Shown here one piece after another: positions 40,801 through 45,930 of a stretch of 45,930 nt of DNA (position 1 is its first letter; each line of letters opens with the position of its first letter). The DNA comes from COMBO-56-21 sp041494275. GTDB taxonomy: Archaea > Thermoplasmatota > Thermoplasmata > UBA10834. Position numbers and translations under genes: made by a program. Where the stretch lies: positions 1-45,930 of the forward strand of contig JBGQAM010000002.1 in assembly GCA_041494275.1 (NCBI GenBank). Reading direction: 5' to 3'. The notes below the pieces were generated by a model. The model was given only the letters and a program-made list of their open reading frames with translations, was not told where the DNA came from and made no database searches.

Positions 40801-43773
40801 GCCGGCCCCATCGGTCGACTGCACAGCTACGTAGTATGTCGTATTCTGGGCGAGACCAGTCAAACTGATCGTGTGATTGTACATCAGGCGTGAGTTCCGA
40901 ACGGTGCTCATTGGCGGAGGGGTCGTCCCCCAATAGACAACGGAATCCGAGGGCTCGTTAGTCTCCCATTCAACCGTCGCCCTGCTGAATCGCACGTTGG
41001 AGATCTGCACGAGGTCTATGATTGGTGGGCTGTCGTCGACGACCGCGTAGTCATAGACATAGCCGCTTCCTCCGAGGCTGTCATTGGCATCGAAATAGGC
41101 AGCTGTGATCAGGTCGCCGTTCCGCACCTGGAGGATGCCATCGCTCACCGGCGTGGAGCTGTCGTTCAGCCGTATCCAACCTCTGAAGACGCTCGAGGAT
41201 TTCGCGGTCTCTGTCAGGGTCACTATCTCAGGCGTGGTCTCGGTGCTGCTCGACATCTTCACGGTCGTGTTGTCCGTCGCGTTCGGATTGAGGTTGAGGC
41301 CCGTGTCGACGACCGTGATGTTGACATAGGCAGATGACTGGTATGTTGGGGCGTTCAACTGGATCGATCCCTTCTGCGTCGCTATCGCCCCGGTCATGAT
41401 GAGCGCGAAGGGCTGCGGACCCATGGGGACATTGAAGCCGCTCACGGAGATGGTCCAGATGCCAGGCTGCGCGCCGGATATGACGAGAACACCCTCGACG
41501 TTGTTGAGGTGGTCGTTCGAGGCAGGGTTTGGCTCAGACTCTCCCGGGCTGTATCCTGCGTACATGTTGCCTCTGTACATTGTCCCGCCGGGGGAAGAGA
41601 CGGTGAGGTCGAGGTCGTTCACGAGGTTGGGGTCTGACAAGGCGATACCAGGATAGTCGCTCCAGACTAGAGTGATCTCAACGGGCTGGTCTCCAGAACC
41701 TATGGCAAGCTGATATGTGACCGTCGCTCCCGTGTTCAGGCCATACCTGTCGTCAATCGCAACAAGCCCGCGCGAATCGCCTGAGAAGTACAGAGCATTG
41801 TCAAGGTCGATCCTGCCCCAGCCCTGGCTGTCGTTCGGATAGAAGTATTCGCCGTTCGCGTAGGCCCCTGTGCCCGTCATCTCGACGGCGCCGTTTATCA
41901 GGATGGCCTTTATGAGCGCTGCAGACGGGGTGAAGCCGTTCATAAGCACACTAGAGCCAGTGGGGTAGAAGCCGTCCATGAAGTATTGCCTGACTAGCGC
42001 TGCAGAACCGGCTACGCAAGGCGTTGCCATGCTAGTCCCGCTCAGCTGCCAGTAGGTGTCGTAGTCATTGTAAGGGTCACCACCGCGCGCAGACCATATG
42101 TCGACTCCGGGAGCCGTCACATCGGGCTTGATTCTTCCATCAGATGCTGGCCCGCGGCCGCTGAAGGAGGCCATATCGTCACGCATTGCCCCATTCAGAG
42201 AAGCCCCCACAGAGATGACGTTCTTAGCGGTGGAGAATGGATTGATCCAGCCAGGTGAAGAGCCAGGGTTGGCCGCGGCATAGAGGACCAGGAAGTCCTG
42301 GTTATTCCAGATGAATTGATCGGTGTCCGCTGCCTCGGGGATATACGCGGCTCCCGCGCTTCCCCAGCTGTTGGTGTGGATGTACGATCCACGGTTCGCG
42401 GCTGCGGAGTACATGTCTGAGATGTTGGTTGGTGGGTAGACGTAATATCCGTCTGGTGAGAGGTCCTGCATCTGTATCTTCGCATCGAAGGCCTGACCGT
42501 CGTGCGGGCCCGAGGAACCGCTCGAACCGAACGGATCGCCGTCATAGACGTGCCATGTGCCATCGTCACCGGCGACAGTGCCCGAGACGTGCGTCCCATG
42601 GTTTATGTCCTCATCGGAATAGTCCCCCCCAGCGTCAGAGGGTACGTAGTAATCCGTGACCTTCCTGTGGTTGGGACCCGGAGTGTTGTTCACCGGATCC
42701 TCGAAGGCGTCGTGATCGTAGTCCAGACCAGTGTCGCCGATCGTTACCGTCTGGCCGGTGCCCCAGATGCCGTTGTCGTGGACCGGGGTGGAGTAGCCTA
42801 TGTTGTCGTTGCTCTGTACGACCCATCTCGCGATGTCGTTGAAGACTGTGGGCTGGACGTACCTGTCGATCCACATGACGCCAATCTCGCGAGCGAGCGC
42901 CTGCTCCGTGCCTCTATCGATGGTCGCCCGCAACTTGCCATCGCCAGTGGACGAGTACACGATGTCCTTGGCCCCCAGCTGGGAGAGGGCGTCGGCGACT
43001 TCCAGCACTCTTGATTTCTCGAACGTGAGAACATCCACCGTGATGGTCGTCGCGGAAGCACCAGCAACGGACGAGCCGACACGATTGATGTTCGTCGAGG
43101 ATCGGCCAGCGGAGTACGTTGTGGTTGTCATCAAGCTGGATTTCTCAGTCGATGAGGATGAATCGAATCGCGCTCTCTGTTCAACAGCAGCGTTCGACAG
43201 TCCTCCTGATATGTACATGACCTGCGCTGGTGAACTTGAGGTTCCCGAGTTCGCTTCAATCTTCTCGAGGAGTTTGTCGTAATCTGAGGAGAGCCTCGGG
43301 CTTATCTTGTAAGCAGGTTCGAAAACGCCCACCCATCTGGTGCACCATAGGCTCTCGGCCTTGGCGATTGACGCGCCGTCGCCTTTTACGATGAACGCAT
43401 TGTAGTTGATGTATTGGAGGACCGTAACGCCGGTCGCGCCGAGCGCAGCTTTCATGTTCTCCGTGACTGGCCCTTTGAGCTGAACAATGTGATAACCCTG
43501 CTCAATGGCGGATGTCGAACCGAATGACAGTGAATCTGGAATCTCAGGCATCTGGAGCAATGGATCGAACCTGAAATTGTTCACGTGTATGTAGTTCATG
43601 AAATCAGGAGCGGCGACGGGAAGAGCCGTTGGTGCCTGAGATGCGTTCCCAGCACCCGCTGACAATGCGATCACAAATGGAGCTGCTGACAGCACCATAA
43701 GAACGCACACCACAAGTGCGAAAATCCTTGCCCGAGCTGACCTCGAAACGGAGTTCCCCCAGTTGCTCGCCAT
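34807..43773 (-). CDS. Giant exported subtilase with three PQQ-like beta-propellers and Ig-like domains
   Basis: A 2,988-residue protein. Signal peptide ~20-40, a propeptide-like region to ~290, then an S8 subtilase domain with catalytic Asp (~346, GDTGLDYDH), His (~391, NHGTHVSG) and Ser (~580, GTSMATPC). A C-terminal subtilase beta domain and a fibronectin type III-like domain (~910-1005) follow. Next come three PQQ-like WD/quinoprotein-type propellers starting at W residues ~1020, ~1627 and ~2235. The first two are each followed by two CARDB-like domains containing DSDSDGLPDTG-type calcium loops. Big/Ig-like domains (~2600-2950) and a C-terminal transmembrane helix with a basic tail (RGREAKHT) complete it. 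I chose the ATG at 43773 because AGGGGA lies upstream and a TATA box ~30 bases away. It is likely a surface-anchored protease or adhesion protein. No heme or PQQ chemistry is implied. Confidence 0.88.
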   Translation of the reverse strand: MASNWGNSVSRSARARIFALVVCVLMVLSAAPFVIALSAGAGNASQAPTALPVAAPDFMNYIHVNNFRFDPLLQMPEIPDSLSFGSTSAIEQGYHIVQLKGPVTENMKAALGATGVTVLQYINYNAFIVKGDGASIAKAESLWCTRWVGVFEPAYKISPRLSSDYDKLLEKIEANSGTSSSPAQVMYISGGLSNAAVEQRARFDSSSSTEKSSLMTTTTYSAGRSSTNINRVGSSVAGASATTITVDVLTFEKSRVLEVADALSQLGAKDIVYSSTGDGKLRATIDRGTEQALAREIGVMWIDRYVQPTVFNDIARWVVQSNDNIGYSTPVHDNGIWGTGQTVTIGDTGLDYDHDAFEDPVNNTPGPNHRKVTDYYVPSDAGGDYSDEDINHGTHVSGTVAGDDGTWHVYDGDPFGSSGSSGPHDGQAFDAKIQMQDLSPDGYYVYPPTNISDMYSAAANRGSYIHTNSWGSAGAAYIPEAADTDQFIWNNQDFLVLYAAANPGSSPGWINPFSTAKNVISVGASLNGAMRDDMASFSGRGPASDGRIKPDVTAPGVDIWSARGGDPYNDYDTYWQLSGTSMATPCVAGSAALVRQYFMDGFYPTGSSVLMNGFTPSAALIKAILINGAVEMTGTGAYANGEYFYPNDSQGWGRIDLDNALYFSGDSRGLVAIDDRYGLNTGATVTYQLAIGSGDQPVEITLVWSDYPGIALSDPNLVNDLDLTVSSPGGTMYRGNMYAGYSPGESEPNPASNDHLNNVEGVLVISGAQPGIWTISVSGFNVPMGPQPFALIMTGAIATQKGSIQLNAPTYQSSAYVNITVVDTGLNLNPNATDNTTVKMSSSTETTPEIVTLTETAKSSSVFRGWIRLNDSSTPVSDGILQVRNGDLITAAYFDANDSLGGSGYVYDYAVVDDSPPIIDLVQISNVRFSRATVEWETNEPSDSVVYWGTTPPPMSTVRNSRLMYNHTISLTGLAQNTTYYVAVQSTDGAGNTAYDDNGTSYYRFTTPLRPPIAPPSSEWPTYHNNEPRQGVSPSNFLPPVQQMWSDGPHLMARWSGPVMSDGILYVTSLDGFVRAREPTTGDVIWERSLGEANYYTCSPTVSDGVVYVTMATSDGSAVYALDGLTGDTIWAADSYYYSARNVMSYADGLVFASTWNNEIIAHDSLTGGVEWVYNTVGYPVGGATVTGGVLYQASLDQYSGDASLVALDESSGALLWSQSLDNIAVGPPLYAQGNVYIGTYSGTMYALDAADGSVVWTYSSYNYIDFGTPAYDGAAIYYCNLAGSMFALDATDGSLIWNSGVGDGASSAPAYANGYLYVASFDGNLYTVDSFDGTVVDSDYIGPGSTSSPAVSDGWIWVEANDGTVAGFLGQLPVGMILKPLRQAMDAVPDSQVDYILNVTNVGHLGPDTFDATVSLGGRGWTTGLFAADGVTPLGDSDSDGLPDTGALDPWESTNVVVRVTVPAGALGGDSDEAMITFTSSADTAVSKTAVVATTVPPPGVEIGPSVYLPASAGDVLMAFLNVKNTGGFPDTMDIVSSSLAGWDYTLVQSDGVTPLADTDSDGLPDTGELPGLGSVLIGVIVDVPTGALEGSVERITVWAASSTDPFQVDSASVVAEIAPPPNDEWPTYHNNDARTGISPSPFSPPLEMQWAQNGSGVGAQLVGPVMADGTLFTSSDDGYLRARDPYTGEVLWEQMLGGEYYYAGTPAVDGGVVYATFYGTSGGYAYALDALTGNEIWSVGMSSGLDFNARVQMAAKDGLVYGAAWNGYVYALDESDGSVVWRNNTGGMPYGGFAIGGGWAFIGSLDGYLYAFDKDTGELQWSTFLEPAEITSAPLYAQGNVYVGNEMGTMFAVDAASGAIVWQAMMGAPISFSTPAYDGNAIYFGTIGSTFYALDPMDGSVIWSTPVADWVQCSPAYANGYVYATIWDGEFVTFDAADGTIVDSQYIGTYSFTTSPAVSDGWVWVNDYEGSVFGLMGVMPYGARVVPATQSKDVYPPEVAYFNITVTNIGSFGPDTFDVNVTLGVLGWLAHLYEADGITLLPDTDGDTVPDTGSIATGALVTIVMKVDVPGTAAMGDVEKTVLTFTSSNNPTISKDAKVICDVPPPGAEIGPSAYLAVTQGTTALANMTVTNTGGFEDTIGIVAGSAHGWIVSLFKADGVTPLVDTDDDLVPDTGVLGGGTSLPIVIAIAVPADVLNGTLDRTEVLAVSSADPNATAEATVLCEVSPESALDWPQFQHDAARTGVSPVDVELPFVEKWHSQPLDRYPSWFGPVIHAGTVFFSTEAGSIVALDLATGETKWEKTLGLEGITPSGPTVAYGNVYVAFATNWSGVPTLYCLDEDTGIVIWSADGYNYGGQYLYTSVVAAQGMVFWHDTWGYTLYANDAFTGEVLWTYAMVGQPCEGPAYWGGMVFLADSTGKVVAIDGFTGAEVWSTYVNTTVGSPLSVSSGVLYIGDYAGNVNALDAVTGELKWTTSLGWLIDWASPVVADGLVYIGVSSTYGTMYALNESTGSIVWSAIAYGPIYSSAAYSNGIVFCAADNGHLYAWDALTGDLLQDEVVLEGSMMSSAALANGYLVVCDMFSGVTAYGFEGVGEVDHMSLSPASTDMRVMRTALFEAHAYDQYNNYVAGAEITWSSLNDLGSVIPVSDDDTRAIYIAGPEAGHDTVRVTSTGLFADAGVNILAGPVKGVYISPAIASVVVGGTFQFSAEVEDIYGNAVTGAALVWSASSAIGTISQEGLLTASTVAGSGTVTVTAGSLSASAAVTILPGTAIMRVVPNGLTVAAGAMVSLEAISADSYGNVVEGLTYSWTCTIGIVFVTADSSHAVFIAGNKAGSGTVTVTDGSHSITSSAIVTAGPLAYITVEPSVISVDAGSNASLTAKGYDAFGNEVPGLTFVWALSDPNLGNIVTVGTHAANATFEASGGGSGTITVGSGGVSAQVGLLIAEKAGILSNAAPTLALVAIVVAVAFMLLVTWMLWRGREAKHT
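37072..40716 (-). repeat. Two in-frame ~1.82-kb repeat modules (propeller + two CARDB-like domains), plus a third propeller at 35985-37071
   Basis: Module 1 (40716-38896) starts WPTYHNNEPRQG, module 2 (38895-37072) starts WPTYHNNDARTG, and a third propeller (37071 to about 35985) starts WPQFQHDAARTG. The spacings are 1,821 and 1,824 bases (607 and 608 residues). Modules 1 and 2 end in paired domains with TPLGDSDSDGLPDTG-like loops, and four such loops occur in all. The third module lacks these and joins Ig-like domains. This is internal duplication within one gene. Confidence 0.85.
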
Positions 43774-43801
43774 AGTTCCCCTAGCACGAAATCTCTTCGA
43801 T

Positions 43802-43811
43802 GCTATATTAA
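43802..43811 (-). promoter_or_regulatory. TATA box for the giant subtilase
   Basis: TTAATATAGC on the minus strand lies 29-38 bases before the chosen ATG, so the leader is only a few bases. An in-frame TTG at 43815 would lie upstream of the TATA box, which argues against it as a start. Confidence 0.55.
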
Positions 43812-43944
43812 CCAATAGCAGGGATTCCCGCTGCTATATGCATAATGGGTAGTCTACGTTGGATTTCCTGGCAGATTACCAGTCAAATGATTTGCCTGTG
43901 AGACCTGAATAAGGTTTAAGTGACATACACCATCCGGCTAGGCG

Positions 43945-44886
43945 ATGGAAGGAGTCGTTGCGACGAAGAAGCCATTCTTGTCCTCTGCGAAGGGGCTTCT
44001 GGTCCTGTCTAGGATACCTTTCCTATCGCCCGGGTTGGCGTCCTTGGTAACCGGGATAGCCATCGCCATCGCAGAAGGTTACGACCCTTCGTGGGGCCTC
44101 ATCTGGCTTTCAGTCGGCGGAATCGTCCTCATCATGCTGGCAACCTACTACTTCAACGAGTACTTCGACTACGAAGGAGATGTCATCAACAAGACTTTCA
44201 TCAAGTTCTCTGGCGGTAGCAGGGCGCTTCCTGACAACATGGTTCCGAGGCCGGTCGCTCGGATCGCAGGATATTCGTCCGTTGCTGTCCTAGTCGCAAT
44301 CGCTGTCGTCTACATGCTATTCTACTTCGAAGAATACCCTCTCCTGCTCCCGCTTGCGCTCTTCGGCGCTTTCTGCGGGTTGTTCTACTCTCACCCACCG
44401 TTCCAATGGGCCTATCAGGGGATCGGTGAAATTGTCATCGGGGGCTGCTACGGGATCCTCACGTTGACAAGCGGTTTCTATCTGGTGTCTGGAGTCCTGA
44501 ACCTGAACATGCTACTGGTCGGTCTTCCAGCATCCATGACGATATTCCTGGTGATCTTGGCGAACGAGTTCCCTGACTATGAGGCCGACAAAGCCGTGAA
44601 CAAGCGCAATCTGATAGTCCGCCTAGGTCTTCAGAAAGGTGCCCTCTTGTATGCAGGTGTCATGATGTTAGTCTACCCTGCCATGCTAGCAACCATCGCA
44701 GTTGGCGTGAATGTCTGGATAGCTGTCGCTGGGTTGCCCACTCTTGCGCTTGCAGCTGTTACGACCGCGATGGCCTTGAAAGGTGGCTTCGGTTCGCCAT
44801 CTGCTCAAATGAAGATATCGGGAATCACCTTGCTAGCGAACCTGCTTTCATCTCTGATGTTCATAACCGTCGTGTTCATCTGGTGA
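43945..44886 (+). CDS. UbiA-family prenyltransferase (MenA-like)
   Basis: A 313-residue membrane protein with eight or nine helices and the two Asp-rich motifs of UbiA prenyltransferases: NEYFDYEGD (71-79, the NDxxDxxxD position) and NEFPDYEAD (207-215), the latter followed by KRNLIVRLG as in MenA. It attaches a polyprenyl chain to an aromatic acceptor. A MenA-type role in menaquinone synthesis would suit the cytochromes in this window, but heme O synthesis and archaeal lipid UbiA (geranylgeranylglyceryl transfer) are alternatives. The ATG at 43945 follows a TTTAAG-like element ~25-30 bases upstream. The radical SAM gene starts 6 nt after its stop, so they are probably one operon. Confidence 0.85.
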   Translation: MEGVVATKKPFLSSAKGLLVLSRIPFLSPGLASLVTGIAIAIAEGYDPSWGLIWLSVGGIVLIMLATYYFNEYFDYEGDVINKTFIKFSGGSRALPDNMVPRPVARIAGYSSVAVLVAIAVVYMLFYFEEYPLLLPLALFGAFCGLFYSHPPFQWAYQGIGEIVIGGCYGILTLTSGFYLVSGVLNLNMLLVGLPASMTIFLVILANEFPDYEADKAVNKRNLIVRLGLQKGALLYAGVMMLVYPAMLATIAVGVNVWIAVAGLPTLALAAVTTAMALKGGFGSPSAQMKISGITLLANLLSSLMFITVVFIW

Positions 44887-44892
44887 GTTCAA

Positions 44893-45930
44893 GTGGGACA
44901 GAAAACAGTCAAACCGTTCTACAATCCTCCTTCTCTGCTCGTCAAGCAACTAAGGAGCGCCCTCCTGATACGAAGGCTTACAGGCTGGACAAAGTTGCCT
45001 TGGTGGACCACCCAGGCAGGCAAGATCTTCCAGATAGCTGCTGGCTGCCAAGGAATCGGTTGCTTCGGCTATCCCGTACATCCGGTCTGGGAGGTTACCG
45101 CGAGATGCAACCTCACGTGCGACCATTGCCATGCGCGTGCAGGTGAGTCTGAGTGCACTGATGAATTGACGACCAAGGAGGCGAAGGAGAGAGTGATCGA
45201 TCCGCTCGCCCAGGTCGACGACTTCAAGAGCCTCATATTCTCAGGAGGGGAACCTCTGGTACGAGAGGACATCTTCGAACTGATAGCGCATGCGAAGATG
45301 CGGGGTTTCTACCCCATCATCGCGACCAATGCAACTCTGATCACTCCTGCCGTGGCAGAGCAACTCAAAATGGCTGGCACACTCGGAATCGCTGCCAGCA
45401 TAGACTCGCTCAAGGACGAGGTTCACGACGCGTTCCGGAAGAAGCAGGGGGCCCTGAAGCTCGCGAAGGAAGGCATCGCGAACGCAGCTGCCGAAGGCAT
45501 GTACATCCAAATCAACATCACGGCGTCCAAAATCAACAAGGATGAATTGCCTGAGATCATCGCATTCGCAGATGATCTCCGAGCGCATGTCATATTGCTC
45601 TACCAGTTCATTCCGTCAGGAAGAGGCGAGGAAAACTCGGCACTGGAGCTTACCACGAGCGAATTCCGGGAGGAGATCCTCAAGATAGGAGCACAGCAGA
45701 GGAACCTGCATCCAGTGATTGCACCAGTCGGCCTCCCCGAGTATTGGGCACTGCACAATGTCCTGAACAACGGGGGAAATGTGAGCGATGTCCTACGAGG
45801 ATGTATCTGCGGCAACGGAATGTTCTACATCAAGCCGAACGGCGATGTCTGGCCTTGCGCATTCGTCCCCTTGAGCGGCGGAAACCTCAGGAATGTGACG
45901 CCTGTTGATATCTGGAGGAATTCGGACCTC
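44893..45930 (+). CDS. Radical SAM/SPASM enzyme (partial, runs off the window)
   Basis: The first 346 residues of a radical SAM enzyme from a GTG at 44893. The 4Fe-4S motif CNLTCDHCHARAG (CX3CX2C) is at ~72. The family phrase SGGEPLVREDIFELI follows, then an auxiliary cluster region CICGNGMFYIKPNGDVWPCAF typical of SPASM-type enzymes. A ~60-residue N-terminal extension (VKPFYNPPSLLVKQLRSALL) precedes the core. Similar proteins include the heme-biosynthesis group AhbC/AhbD/NirJ and peptide-modifying SPASM enzymes, and sequence alone does not decide. It follows the UbiA gene by 6 nt with GGTGA as a weak ribosome site. It could act in quinone, heme or cofactor synthesis for the cytochromes nearby. 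Confidence 0.85.
   Translation, partial: MGQKTVKPFYNPPSLLVKQLRSALLIRRLTGWTKLPWWTTQAGKIFQIAAGCQGIGCFGYPVHPVWEVTARCNLTCDHCHARAGESECTDELTTKEAKERVIDPLAQVDDFKSLIFSGGEPLVREDIFELIAHAKMRGFYPIIATNATLITPAVAEQLKMAGTLGIAASIDSLKDEVHDAFRKKQGALKLAKEGIANAAAEGMYIQINITASKINKDELPEIIAFADDLRAHVILLYQFIPSGRGEENSALELTTSEFREEILKIGAQQRNLHPVIAPVGLPEYWALHNVLNNGGNVSDVLRGCICGNGMFYIKPNGDVWPCAFVPLSGGNLRNVTPVDIWRNSDL

Noticed and set aside
34807..43773. Regularly spaced repeats that might suggest a CRISPR or tandem-repeat array
   Set aside because: The repeats are long, coding and in frame. They are protein domain duplications.

Overview
This is a chromosomal segment from an archaeon. The archaeal markers are RNA polymerase subunit K followed by archaeal-type ribosomal protein S2 and a MEMO protein (a gene order known from Euryarchaeota), a zinc-finger replication protein A with its RPA-associated partner, two-subunit indolepyruvate:ferredoxin oxidoreductase, archaeal-size LeuC/LeuD, and TATA-type promoters ahead of several genes. 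My best guess at lineage is a Thermoplasmatota-like euryarchaeon, but nothing in the window proves it. The mix of Ni-CODH/ACS, c-type cytochromes and a UbiA prenyltransferase points to a metabolism that joins the Wood-Ljungdahl enzymes to a membrane electron-transport chain.

Left end (1-4.2 kb, minus strand): an ACT-domain gene, cooT, cooC and a long frame in which a complete bacterial-type Ni-CO dehydrogenase (CooS) runs without a stop into the N-terminal domain of bacterial-type acetyl-CoA synthase (AcsB) and off the window edge. This apparent CODH-ACS fusion is the most striking observation. 4.4-8.9 kb: a secreted clostripain-family protease, a methyltransferase, and the RPA / RPA-associated pair. 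9.0-13.7 kb (minus): rpoK-rpsB-MEMO, followed by an odd family of small membrane proteins (three zinc-ribbon + TM proteins and two DUF2085 proteins, apparently made by duplication). 14.0-15.8 kb: a class III aminotransferase with palindromes upstream, and a small zinc-ribbon protein.

15.8-26.7 kb is a cytochrome c module. A minus-strand ccmA-ccmB-ccmC-ccmD-ccmE-X-ccmF cluster encodes a variant System I heme-ligation machine (CcmE has CxxxY, not HxxxY; no CcmG/CcmH is visible). CcmC carries a ~150-residue extracytoplasmic insertion, and X is an unassigned membrane protein with a CcmI-like helical tail. Flanking it are a nine-heme membrane cytochrome with one CX4CH site and, divergently, a monoheme CX3CH protein with a membrane partner.

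26.7-34.7 kb: a translation-GTPase-like protein with a decayed G domain, tRNA-Arg(TCG), leuD/leuC, divergent iorA/iorB, then tRNA-Val(TAC). The last 18 nt of the tRNA-Val gene plus one base recur as a perfect 19-nt direct repeat 1,468 bp downstream. The repeat brackets two unassigned genes and looks like the footprint of a small integrated element. After it comes a LigB-type dioxygenase. 34.8-43.8 kb: one minus-strand gene for a ~2,990-residue exported protein (subtilase domain, three PQQ-like beta-propellers with a 607-608-residue period, Ig-like domains, C-terminal anchor). Right edge: a UbiA prenyltransferase and a radical SAM/SPASM enzyme that runs off the window.
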